This document shows, piece by piece, positions 1 to 7,706 of a stretch of DNA of 48,704 bases (positions are counted from its first letter, which is position 1; each line of letters starts with the position of its first letter). The position numbers were made by a program, and so were the translations under genes. This stretch comes from Candidatus Gottesmanbacteria bacterium RIFCSPLOWO2_01_FULL_39_12b. GTDB taxonomy: Bacteria; Patescibacteriota; Microgenomatia; 2-02-FULL-39-11. The stretch spans positions 252,177 through 300,880 of the forward strand of contig MFJR01000007.1 in NCBI GenBank assembly GCA_001780955.1, read 5' to 3'. Under the pieces are notes generated by a model, which worked only from the letters and a program-made list of their open reading frames with translations, was not told the DNA's origin and did not search any database.

Positions 1-215
1 TGACTACACGAGGGATGAAAAAGAAAGAAATGAGACAAATTGGAAAATGGATTGTTGAGGTAATCGGAGAAGTAGATCATTATCACTTGCCTGAGGTCAA
101 AGAAGAGCGATCAATATTTGTTAAAAAGGTTAAAGCCGAACTTTGGAAAAATAAAAAACTTCTCGCCGTTGGTAAAGAAGTAAAAACTCTTTGTAAGCAA
201 TTTCCGGTACCCTGA
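1..215 (+). CDS. glyA: Serine hydroxymethyltransferase, C-terminal fragment (cut by window edge)
   Basis: The reading frame is open from base 3 at the window edge and ends at a TGA just before purN. The first visible residues, TTRGMKKKEMRQIGKWI, and the ending LCKQFPVP match the C-terminal helices of serine hydroxymethyltransferase, where a TTRG-type motif is followed by an amphipathic helix and a final LC..FP. The enzyme is a cytosolic PLP enzyme that converts serine and tetrahydrofolate to glycine and methylene-THF. Both products feed purine synthesis: glycine for PurD and, after oxidation, formyl-THF for PurN. Only about 70 residues are present, so no catalytic residue can be checked. It lies 2 nt upstream of purN, in the same operon. 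Confidence 0.85.
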   Translation, partial: TTRGMKKKEMRQIGKWIVEVIGEVDHYHLPEVKEERSIFVKKVKAELWKNKKLLAVGKEVKTLCKQFPVP

Positions 216-217
216 AC

Positions 218-880
218 ATGAAAAGGATTGCTGTCCTTCTTTCCAACAGAGGTACGGGCAGTAATCTGGCTGCTATTCTCTCCGCCATAGAAAAAGGCAA
301 GATAAAAAATGGGAAAGTAGTTATTGTGGTTTCAGATAAAGATGACGCTTACGGCCTTGTTAGAGCTAAAAGAAAAAATATTCCAACTCTGGTTTTAAGC
401 CTTAGGGAGTTTGCAAGAAACGGAAAAAGCAGACAAGAATATGATGAAGCTCTGGGTAAGATCCTTAAAGAGAAATACCGAGTAGATTTGGTAGTATTGG
501 CTGGCTGGATGCTTATATTATCTAATAATTTTATTAAATATTTTTCTGCCAGAACTATAAATTTACATCCTGGCCTGCTGCCGGATGGAAACTCGGATTA
601 TATAAAACTTTCGGACGGAACAAAGATAAGAGCTATTAGAGGATTACATACTAACGACGCAGTCCAATTTGCCATTGACCAAGGATATCCTGCTACCGGT
701 TCCACGGTGCATTTTATCACCGAGAACGTTGATGATGGGCCGGTAATCATAAGAAGTGAAGTAAAAATTCACGATAACGATACGGCTGAATCTTTGTACG
801 AAAGGATGAAGAAAGAAGAACACAAAATACTTCCCTTTGCAATCGATTTATTTTGTAACGGCAAGCTGAAAAATATATGA
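218..880 (+). CDS. purN: Phosphoribosylglycinamide formyltransferase (PurN)
   Basis: This gene encodes a GAR transformylase of 220 residues, which transfers a formyl group from 10-formyl-THF to GAR, step three of purine synthesis. The N-terminal Rossmann start (RIAVLLSNRGTGSNL) is typical of the formyltransferase fold. The catalytic Asn and His are visible in TINLHPGLLP and the catalytic Asp in STVHFITENVDDGPVI. The segment between them (about residues 125-165) is longer than in E. coli PurN and resembles the extended eukaryote-like or CPR form. It starts 2 nt after glyA, and its stop codon overlaps the purD start in an ATGA. The coexistence of folate-dependent PurN with formate-dependent PurP downstream is notable. 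Confidence 0.92.
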   Translation: MKRIAVLLSNRGTGSNLAAILSAIEKGKIKNGKVVIVVSDKDDAYGLVRAKRKNIPTLVLSLREFARNGKSRQEYDEALGKILKEKYRVDLVVLAGWMLILSNNFIKYFSARTINLHPGLLPDGNSDYIKLSDGTKIRAIRGLHTNDAVQFAIDQGYPATGSTVHFITENVDDGPVIIRSEVKIHDNDTAESLYERMKKEEHKILPFAIDLFCNGKLKNI

Positions 881-2193
881 AAGTTCTTGTTATCGGTTCA
901 GGAGGACGTGAGCACGCTTTGGTTTGGAAGATTGCCCAGTCTAAAAAAGTCAAAAAAATATTTTGCGCGCCTGGAAATCCGGGGATGATTTTGGGGTCAG
1001 ACCTTAAAAAATCTCAAGGTCTGACCCCTGTCATAGAAAATATTCCGATTCAAGTGCGCGAATTAGACAAATTACTCCAATTTGCTAAAAAAGAAAAGAT
1101 CGATCTGACCGTCGTTGGTCAGGAAAATCCTCTAATATCCGGGATAGCCGATTTATTTGTCAGACATAATCTTCCTGTTATCGGTCCCACAAGAAAAGCA
1201 GCAAGGATAGAAGGTTCAAAAGTATTTGCAAAGAAATTGATGGAAAAATATGGTATACCTACGGCTAAATTTGAGGTATTTGATGATTATAATAAAGCAA
1301 TAAGATATGCCAAAAAATTGAAGTATCCTCAGGTCGTGAAGGCCGACGGCCAATGTCTTGGGAAAGGAGTGGCTGTCTGTGATAATTACACCCAAGCTGA
1401 AATATTTTTAAAGAAACTTTTAAAAGAAAAAACTTTTGGAGCAGCCGGAGAGAAAGTAATTATTGAGGAATGTTTACAAGGGCAGGAAATTTCTTATATG
1501 GTTGCTACCGACGGATATAATTTTGTGTCGCTACTTCCTTCTCAAGATCATAAGCGGGTTTTTGATAACGATTGCGGTCCCAATACCGGAGGAATGGGAG
1601 CTTATGCACCGGTACCGTTTGTTAATAAAGAACTGATTAAAGTTATTGAAGATACAATCGTAAGACCAACCTTGAAAGCGATGAGGAAAGAAGGTAATTT
1701 GTACGAAGGGATACTTTATCCGGGTCTTATTCTTACTAAAGAAGGACCAAAAGTATTGGAATATAACTGCCGGTTTGGGGACCCTGAAACACAACCCCTC
1801 ATGAGGTTATTAAAGACTGACATTATTGATATTTTTGAAGCAATCATCAATAAAAGCCTTAAAAACTTAAAAGTTGAATGGCACAAAGGATTCGCCGTCT
1901 GTGTGGTTTTGACCGCGAAAGGATATCCCGGTGAATATGAGAAAGGAAAAGAGATATGCAGATTGAAACAGTTTGGTGAATCAGACAAGGTAAGGGTATT
2001 TCAGGCTGGGACAGAAAGGATTGAGGGAAAAACGGTTGGTAGTGGCGGAAGAATATTGGGAGTAACCGCTTCGGGAGTCAGTCTGAAAGAAGCCATCCAT
2101 AACACTTATGAAAGCATCGGGGAAAACGGTATCCATTTTTCTGGGATGCATTATAGGAAGGATATTGGAATGAAAGGGTTAATGAATGACTGA
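877..2193 (+). CDS. purD: Phosphoribosylamine--glycine ligase (PurD)
   Basis: PurD joins phosphoribosylamine and glycine using ATP, step two of the pathway. The 438-residue protein has the family N-terminus VLVIGSGGREHALVWKI, the ATP-grasp segment around KADGQCLGKGVAV, and late motifs NTGGMGAYAPVP and EYNCRFGDPETQ, which carry metal and ATP ligands. Compared with E. coli PurD, about 12 extra residues lie near positions 40-51; they are encoded by a perfect inverted repeat (see separate entry). The reading frame is intact, so the enzyme is probably functional, with the extra loop on the N-terminal domain surface. It overlaps purN by 4 nt and the next gene by 8 nt, suggesting translational coupling. 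Confidence 0.95.
   Translation: MKVLVIGSGGREHALVWKIAQSKKVKKIFCAPGNPGMILGSDLKKSQGLTPVIENIPIQVRELDKLLQFAKKEKIDLTVVGQENPLISGIADLFVRHNLPVIGPTRKAARIEGSKVFAKKLMEKYGIPTAKFEVFDDYNKAIRYAKKLKYPQVVKADGQCLGKGVAVCDNYTQAEIFLKKLLKEKTFGAAGEKVIIEECLQGQEISYMVATDGYNFVSLLPSQDHKRVFDNDCGPNTGGMGAYAPVPFVNKELIKVIEDTIVRPTLKAMRKEGNLYEGILYPGLILTKEGPKVLEYNCRFGDPETQPLMRLLKTDIIDIFEAIINKSLKNLKVEWHKGFAVCVVLTAKGYPGEYEKGKEICRLKQFGESDKVRVFQAGTERIEGKTVGSGGRILGVTASGVSLKEAIHNTYESIGENGIHFSGMHYRKDIGMKGLMND
993..1028 (+). repeat. REP-like palindromic element inserted in frame in purD
   Basis: Two perfect 13-bp arms, GGGGTCAGACCTT (993-1005) and AAGGTCTGACCCC (1016-1028), flank a 10-nt loop. The element encodes roughly residues 39-51 of PurD, a stretch with no counterpart in E. 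coli PurD. The GGGGTCAGACC core resembles ends of REP elements that I recall being associated with Y1/RAYT transposases in other bacteria; that link is from memory and no RAYT gene is present in this window. Confidence 0.75.
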
Positions 2194-3049
2194 TGAAACA
2201 ATTAAGCGACTCAATATTTGTGCTAAAATAAGACAAGCAGCATCAGATAGTTGTTTGATGGCTATACAAAAAACCGTTGAGAGCAAGAAACCGGTTCCGG
2301 AAATTCAATTTAGAGATTGGTGGTTGGAAAAACTGGATAAGTCTGATGAAGTTGTTTCCGGCGGAGGATGGTATAATCCTCCTCCTTTCGGAATCGGGGT
2401 GTTATTTGGTTCAGAGACAAATTTTGCTAGAGTAAATTATCCAACCCTAAGACCTAAAGAATTCTGGCCAAAACAGGATAGTTACTTTCTTAAAAATGGT
2501 TTAGGTTATTTGTTTGCGTCTCCATATTCTTTAGTTAGCGGCGTTCCGATAATAGGAGACTTCGGATTTACATTTTATTTGGGTAAAAACAAGGAAATAA
2601 TCGATCATTTTAAAAAATGCAAAGATATAGTCCTAAAACTATTGGATAGAGTTAAACCGGGAATTACCTTATCGGAGCTTTATAGCAGTTCTATAGACCT
2701 GTTTGATAAAAACAATCTTGTGAATAACGTTACGAGCACGACGGATAAACTAGGCGCCGATATTGGTCATACGATTCCTTTCATAAACGATACTCCGGAA
2801 GATGAAGCAAAAGATCATCTGTATAAATTTATAAGTAAATCCCGCGTCTTCATAAACGCTAAAGAGAATTACTTGTTAACGGATAATATTGCTTTTACTT
2901 TTGAACCGAGACTCACTTCACAAACAGATGAATCCATACCAATGTTTTCAATGCATTTAATAGTTATGATTGTTGACGGAAAGAAAAGAATTCTGGGTAA
3001 CTTCGATAAAATTTTTGATTTATTGGGAATGGAATGGCTAAAAAATTAG
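2186..3049 (+). CDS. M24 (pita-bread fold) peptidase-like protein, metal site apparently incomplete
   Basis: This 287-residue protein sits between purD and purM in the operon, overlapping purD by 8 nt. It resembles the methionine aminopeptidase/creatinase/prolidase fold. IGDFGFTFYLGK resembles the first Asp-ligand strand, GADIGHTIPF the His-ligand motif, and NIAFTFEPRL the first Glu-ligand motif. The second Asp and the final Glu expected in M24 enzymes are not obvious: the last strand reads MHLIVMIVDG. It may therefore be a catalytically altered or binding-only member. No function in purine synthesis is known to me. Its tight placement suggests either a pathway role or simple co-expression. 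The fold assignment rests on motif resemblance only. Confidence 0.6.
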   Translation: MTDETIKRLNICAKIRQAASDSCLMAIQKTVESKKPVPEIQFRDWWLEKLDKSDEVVSGGGWYNPPPFGIGVLFGSETNFARVNYPTLRPKEFWPKQDSYFLKNGLGYLFASPYSLVSGVPIIGDFGFTFYLGKNKEIIDHFKKCKDIVLKLLDRVKPGITLSELYSSSIDLFDKNNLVNNVTSTTDKLGADIGHTIPFINDTPEDEAKDHLYKFISKSRVFINAKENYLLTDNIAFTFEPRLTSQTDESIPMFSMHLIVMIVDGKKRILGNFDKIFDLLGMEWLKN

Positions 3050-3053
3050 AAAT

Positions 3054-4151
3054 ATGAGTCTAACGTATAAAAAATCAGGTGTTAATTATGACATTGTAGA
3101 TCCAATAAAAAAACTGGCCCAGGAATTGGGGCTTAAGACGGCAGGTAACATCAGATCAACGGGCTTTAAGGAGAGAAGCGAAAGCCGCGGGGAATCGTCA
3201 TATGTCATAGAGTCGGCTGATGGTTTCTATGCGTTTGTTACCGAAGGATTGGGAACCAAAAATCTGGTTGCCGACGAAATGCACAAGATTACGGGCAAAA
3301 TTTATTATGAGTCTATAGCTCAAGATTGTGTTGCTATGATAGTCAATGACCTTATAACAGTTGGAGCAAAACCCGTTACGGTTTTGGCTTATTGGGCTGT
3401 AGGAGACACAAACTGGTTCAGTGATTTAAAAAGAGCCTCGAGCCTTGTTGAGGGATGGAAAAAAGCTTGCGATATGGCAGGTTGCAGTTGGGGAGGCGGT
3501 GAGACACCGGTTCAGTCTGGTGTAGTCAATCCATCAATAATTGATCTGGCCGGATCATCCTTTGGAGTAATCAAACCGAAGAAAAGGCTGATTTTGGGTG
3601 ATAAACTAAAAGAGGGTGACAGTATAATACTTTTGGAAAGCAGCGGAATTCATGCAAATGGTCTTACTCTGGCAAGAAGAATTGCACGAAAGCTTAAAAC
3701 CGGGTATGCAACGAAATTACCAAATGGCAGTTTGTACGGTGATGAACTTCTGAAACCTACAATAATTTATAGCATGTTAATAAATGATCTTTTGGAGAGA
3801 GGGATTGATATTCATTATCTCGTAAATATTACCGGGCACGGTTGGAGAAAACTGATGCGGGCAAAAAAAACATTAAGTTATGTATTGGAAAACGTTCCCG
3901 ATATCTCTGAATTATTTAAGTTCATTCAGAAAAATTCAAATCTGACCGATAAAGAAATGTTTGCAACGTTCAATATGGGTGCAGGATTTGCTATGATGAC
4001 TAATCAATCACAAGTAGATAAGATTATCAGGATTGCAGGAAAACACAAAATTAAATGCTGGGTAGCGGGAAGAGTTGAGAAGGGACTAAGACAGGTGGTA
4101 ATTAAACCTAAAAATATTACTTATTTGAGCAAAGATTTAAAGATCAGGTAA
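3054..4151 (+). CDS. purM: Phosphoribosylformylglycinamidine cyclo-ligase (AIR synthase, PurM)
   Basis: PurM uses ATP to close the imidazole ring, converting FGAM to AIR. The 365-residue protein begins LTYKKSGVNYDI, like the usual SYKDAGVDI start. It has an acidic/metal region near DCVAMIVNDLITVGAKPV (the canonical form is D..AM..ND....GA.P) and the C-terminal PurM-type elements SSGIHANGLTLAR, NITGHGWRKLMR and FNMGAGFAMM. These fit AIR synthase better than PurL or selenophosphate synthetase. It starts 4 nt after the M24-like gene. The 51-nt gap to purP1 holds a perfect 26-bp palindrome. The substrate-making enzyme PurL is not in the window and presumably lies upstream. Confidence 0.9.
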   Translation: MSLTYKKSGVNYDIVDPIKKLAQELGLKTAGNIRSTGFKERSESRGESSYVIESADGFYAFVTEGLGTKNLVADEMHKITGKIYYESIAQDCVAMIVNDLITVGAKPVTVLAYWAVGDTNWFSDLKRASSLVEGWKKACDMAGCSWGGGETPVQSGVVNPSIIDLAGSSFGVIKPKKRLILGDKLKEGDSIILLESSGIHANGLTLARRIARKLKTGYATKLPNGSLYGDELLKPTIIYSMLINDLLERGIDIHYLVNITGHGWRKLMRAKKTLSYVLENVPDISELFKFIQKNSNLTDKEMFATFNMGAGFAMMTNQSQVDKIIRIAGKHKIKCWVAGRVEKGLRQVVIKPKNITYLSKDLKIR

Positions 4152-4159
4152 ATAATCAT

Positions 4160-4185
4160 GTTATCATGTTCTAGAACATGATAAC
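4160..4185. repeat. Perfect 26-bp palindrome between purM and purP1
   Basis: The two 13-nt halves GTTATCATGTTCT and AGAACATGATAAC are exact reverse complements with no spacer. The site is followed by A-rich rather than T-rich sequence on the plus strand, so it does not look like an intrinsic terminator. A dyad operator, an mRNA processing hairpin or a mobile palindrome are all possible. It is the only sizeable gap inside the purine operon. Confidence 0.7.
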
Positions 4186-4202
4186 AAAAATATATTTAAG
4201 AT

Positions 4203-5210
4203 ATGTCGAATTATACTATTGCCACACTCGCTTCTCATTCTGCCTTACAGATACTAAAAGGCGCCAAGGATGAGGGATTTGAGACTCTGGCTATTGCTAC
4301 AAAGGATAAAGTATCCTTTTATAAACGATTTGATTTTATTGATAAAGTGATGGGAGTGTCAAGTTATAAAGACCTTTATGATTTAACAGCTCTATTAAAA
4401 AAACAAAATGTAATTATCATTCCCCACGGATCATTTGTCGCTTATCTGGGTGAAGATTATGATAAGAAACTAAATCTTCCTCATTATGGTAATAAAGAGG
4501 TTCTAAAATGGGAGGGAAATAGGCTAAAACAGATGTTTTGGTTAGAAGAGGCCGGGTTACAAATTCCAAAAATATTTAAAGATTCTTCGCAAATTGATCA
4601 ATTAGTCATCATCAAACTCTTCGGAGCCAAAGGCGGAAGCGGTTATTTTTTAGCTAAAGACAAGAAAGATTTTGAGAGAAAGATTAAAAGGTTTAGTGGC
4701 GAAAAATATATTATTCAGCAATATATGGTAGGAACACCGGTTTACTTGCAGTATTTCTATTCTAAATTGGAAAATAAAATCGAGCTGATGGGGATAGACA
4801 GACGATATGAGACAAACGTTGATGGTCTGAGTAGAATCCCAGCCCGTTTTAGTAAGGATATTGACATCGAACCAAGTTTTACGGTAATCGGAAATTTTCC
4901 GATCGTCATTCGCGAATCGTTATTACCGACCGTATATGCTATGGGAGACCAGCTTGTAAAAATTTCAAAAAAATTAATTCCTCCTTATGGTTTATTTGGT
5001 CCTTTTTGTCTGGAAACAATTTTAACTAAAAACCAGAAGTTTTATTGTATCGAAATATCATGTAGAATAGTGGCTGGTACTAATTTGTATGTTAAAGGGT
5101 CTCCTTATACGGATCTTATTTATAACCAGCCGATGAGTACAGGGAGAAGAATTGCTTTGGAAATTAAAGAAGCCATAAAACAAAAAAGATTAAATGAAAT
5201 TTTAGGTTAA
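4203..5210 (+). CDS. purP: Archaeal-type FAICAR synthetase PurP, first paralogue
   Basis: PurP formylates AICAR with formate and ATP, giving FAICAR, the substrate of IMP cyclohydrolase. The protein follows the remembered Methanocaldococcus PurP along its length: TIATLASHSALQILKGAK, VIIPHGSFVAYLG, the glycine-rich ATP loop GAKGGSGYF, MGIDRRYETNVDGLSRIPAR, VIRESLLPTVYAMGD, LFGPFCLE and EISCRIVAGTN. At 335 residues it is slightly short at the N-terminus. The ATP-grasp loop and the metal-binding Glu of E(I/M)S.R are kept, so this copy is probably the active enzyme. It is followed 4 nt later by a diverged paralogue. PurP is mainly archaeal; most bacteria use bifunctional PurH instead. Confidence 0.88.
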   Translation: MSNYTIATLASHSALQILKGAKDEGFETLAIATKDKVSFYKRFDFIDKVMGVSSYKDLYDLTALLKKQNVIIIPHGSFVAYLGEDYDKKLNLPHYGNKEVLKWEGNRLKQMFWLEEAGLQIPKIFKDSSQIDQLVIIKLFGAKGGSGYFLAKDKKDFERKIKRFSGEKYIIQQYMVGTPVYLQYFYSKLENKIELMGIDRRYETNVDGLSRIPARFSKDIDIEPSFTVIGNFPIVIRESLLPTVYAMGDQLVKISKKLIPPYGLFGPFCLETILTKNQKFYCIEISCRIVAGTNLYVKGSPYTDLIYNQPMSTGRRIALEIKEAIKQKRLNEILG

Positions 5211-5214
5211 AGAG

Positions 5215-6288
5215 ATGGATAATAAAAAAATTACCGTTGCAACTTTAGGGGGTCATAGCGCTTTAGAAATCTGCTTAGGAGCGAAAAAATTAAAATTAAA
5301 AACCTTGGTTATCGTCCAGAAAGGCAGAGATAAAACTTATTCACACCACTTTGCCAATCTTGTCGATGAATGCTTGATTGTTGATTCATTTGCAGATCTT
5401 ACTGAAACCAGCACCATTAATTTTCTAAAAAAAAAGCAGGCCATTTTTATCCCTCATCGATATGTTCAGGTATATTGCAACTTAGATTTAGTGGAAAAGA
5501 CATTTCCTATACCGATTTTTGGGAATAGATATTTACTGAAATATGAACAAAGAGCCGGTACTCATAATCAATATCAATTATTCGAATCTGCCCAGATTGA
5601 TCATCCACAACAATACAAAGATCCGCGCGAAATTGACAGGCTAGTCCTAATTAAAGTACAAGAAGCACAACGGTCTTATGAACGGGCATTTTTCACAGCC
5701 CATGATCATAAGGAATTTACAACTAAAGCAGAAAACCTCATCAAATCAGGAAAAATATTAGCCTCTGATTTGGAGAATGCCACGATAGAAGAATTTTTAA
5801 TAGGCGCTCAAATAAATTTTAATTTTTTCTATTCACCGCTGAAGCAGAAACTGGAATTGTTGGGTACAGATATCCGTAGGCAAACTAATTTAGACGGATA
5901 TTTGAGAATACCATCAGTTGCCCAACAGGAAATCGACTCTGAAATTTTACCGTCCTTTATTGAAGTTGGACACATAGCTATTACGGTTAAAGAGTCTCTC
6001 TTAGAATCAGCTTTCAGAATTGCCGAACGCTTGATAGAATCAACCAGAACATTTATACCCCCGGGTATTCTTGGTCCTTTTGCTTTACAAACCGCGGTTG
6101 TTCCCGGTCCCCCAAAAGAAAAAATCGTCGTTTATGATTTATCACTCCGTATGCCCGGTTCACCTGGGACGAGTTTTACCCCTTACAGTCAGTATCACTT
6201 TGGGCACACGGTTAGTTTTGGGCAACGGATAGCCATTGAAATTAAAGAAGCTTTGAAATCCAACACTTTAGGAAAGATTACTACCTAA
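5215..6288 (+). CDS. PurP-like ATP-grasp protein, second paralogue with altered active site
   Basis: This 357-residue PurP paralogue begins ITVATLGGHSALEICLGAKK and keeps GTDIRRQTNLDGYLRIPS, VKESLLESAFRIAERL and ILGPFALQT. The glycine-rich ATP loop of PurP (GAKGGSGYF in its neighbour) is replaced by EAQRSYERAFF. The E(I/M)S.R motif becomes YDLSLRMPGSPG, with Asp instead of Glu. It may therefore be a non-catalytic partner, a regulator, or an enzyme with a different reaction. Tandem or duplicated PurP homologues are known in some archaea, so the pair may have been acquired together. It sits between purP1 (4-nt gap) and purB (17-nt gap) and is surely co-transcribed. Confidence 0.82.
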   Translation: MDNKKITVATLGGHSALEICLGAKKLKLKTLVIVQKGRDKTYSHHFANLVDECLIVDSFADLTETSTINFLKKKQAIFIPHRYVQVYCNLDLVEKTFPIPIFGNRYLLKYEQRAGTHNQYQLFESAQIDHPQQYKDPREIDRLVLIKVQEAQRSYERAFFTAHDHKEFTTKAENLIKSGKILASDLENATIEEFLIGAQINFNFFYSPLKQKLELLGTDIRRQTNLDGYLRIPSVAQQEIDSEILPSFIEVGHIAITVKESLLESAFRIAERLIESTRTFIPPGILGPFALQTAVVPGPPKEKIVVYDLSLRMPGSPGTSFTPYSQYHFGHTVSFGQRIAIEIKEALKSNTLGKITT

Positions 6289-6305
6289 AAAATTTTATAC
6301 TCAAT

Positions 6306-7679
6306 ATGGAAAAACAAAAACTTATGGCTATCTCCCTTTTGGACGGAAGAAATTGGGAAAAGGTCAAAATCGTGAGTAAGTTTTTTTCCGAATTTGCCCT
6401 AATCAAATATCGACTGAATGTAGAAATATCATATTTAATATTTTTAGCAAAAAAAGGCAAAATAATCAGAAAACTGAAAAATAATGAAATAAACTTACTG
6501 ACTAAGATTTGGAAAGATTTTGGTATCAAAGAGGCTACCAATGTTAAGACCTATGAAGCCAAGATTAACCACGACGTAAAAGCAGTGGAATATTTCCTGC
6601 AGGAAAAATTAGAGCATACTTCATTAAAAGATCTCATTCCTTTTATCCACTTCGGGTTAACCTCATACGATATCAATATTCCCGCCTACGCTTTAATGCT
6701 AAAGGAATTTCGCGAGGAGGTTCTTATTTCTAAGTTACTTAAGTTACTTAAGGAACTTAAGGAACTTATAATAAAAACCAGAAATATGTCCATGCTGGCC
6801 CGTACTCATGGACAACCGGCCCTACCTACCACGATGGGAAAAGAGCTTTCAGTTTTTTATTCTAGAATTATAAAGGAGGGAAAAATATTGTCAGGACATG
6901 AGTTTGAGGCTAAAATGACCGGGGCGGTAGGTAATTTTAACGCTTTGGCCTTTGTTTATCCTGATTACGACTGGATTGATTTTAGTAAAAAATTTATATC
7001 ATCTCTCGGACTGATTCCCAATATAGTTACGACACAGATCATGCCTTATGATAACTGGTTGAGATACTTTGACAGCCTAAAGAGGTTAAACAATATTCTC
7101 CTTAACTTAGTTGTTGATATCTGGTGGTATATCAGTTTTGAATATTTCGGGCAGGTAAAGAAAGAAGAAGAGGTAGGTTCTTCAACCATGTCTCATAAAA
7201 TTAATCCAATTACTTTTGAAAACGCTGAGGGCAATTTGGGAATGGCCAATTCTTCTTTCGAGTTTTTTATCAGAAAACTGGCGGTAAGCAGACTGCAAAG
7301 AGATTTATCAGACAGTACGGTGAAGCGTGATTTCGGACTGGCCTTTGGATTTACCGTTCTTGCCTGGGACAGTATTTTATCAGGGATGGGAAGAATTTCA
7401 CCAAAACCTTTGAGAATGAAGTATGATCTGGAATCGCATTGGGAGGTGTTTTCAGAAGGGATACAGACATACCTGCGTTCCCGGGGTTTAAAAGAAGCTT
7501 TTGAAATTTTAAAAGATAAAACCAGAGGAAGAGTGCTTTCAAAGAATGATTTTCATAATCTGATTGATAATTTACCGATAAGCTCGATCGAGAAGAAGAA
7601 TTTGAAAATTGATTTATTGGATCAGTATCTGGGGCTGGCCTCTAAAATTACAGAGTTAGCGATACAAGACAAAATTTGA
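6306..7679 (+). CDS. purB: Adenylosuccinate lyase (PurB)
   Basis: PurB cleaves SAICAR to AICAR and adenylosuccinate to AMP, releasing fumarate each time. The 457-residue protein is of the long E. coli type: it has MAISLLDGRNWEKV near the N-terminus, an ARTHGQPALPTTMGKEL motif with the catalytic His, and the superfamily signature GSSTMSHKINPITFENAEGN. Residues 143-154 are encoded by four tandem 9-bp units (6732-6767), giving KLLKLLKELKEL in a helical region. The gene lies in the operon between purP2 and purA. Its fumarate could be recycled by the aspartase encoded about 3 kb downstream. Confidence 0.94.
   Translation: MEKQKLMAISLLDGRNWEKVKIVSKFFSEFALIKYRLNVEISYLIFLAKKGKIIRKLKNNEINLLTKIWKDFGIKEATNVKTYEAKINHDVKAVEYFLQEKLEHTSLKDLIPFIHFGLTSYDINIPAYALMLKEFREEVLISKLLKLLKELKELIIKTRNMSMLARTHGQPALPTTMGKELSVFYSRIIKEGKILSGHEFEAKMTGAVGNFNALAFVYPDYDWIDFSKKFISSLGLIPNIVTTQIMPYDNWLRYFDSLKRLNNILLNLVVDIWWYISFEYFGQVKKEEEVGSSTMSHKINPITFENAEGNLGMANSSFEFFIRKLAVSRLQRDLSDSTVKRDFGLAFGFTVLAWDSILSGMGRISPKPLRMKYDLESHWEVFSEGIQTYLRSRGLKEAFEILKDKTRGRVLSKNDFHNLIDNLPISSIEKKNLKIDLLDQYLGLASKITELAIQDKI
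6732..6767 (+). repeat. purB: Four tandem 9-bp units inside purB
   Basis: Two copies of AAGTTACTT are followed by two copies of AAGGAACTT, in frame, encoding KLL KLL KEL KEL. The array lies between PurB motifs in an expected helix. It is prone to slippage in multiples of three residues. Confidence 0.8.
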
Positions 7680-7706
7680 ACACAAATCAGAAGTAAAAGA
7701 ACTATC

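Noticed and set aside
2191-2193. Possible UGA recoding as in Absconditabacteria or Gracilibacteria
   Set aside because: UGA ends purD, glyA, the PGI/PMI gene and others at the correct family lengths, so the code is standard; the stop in the broken gene is UAA.
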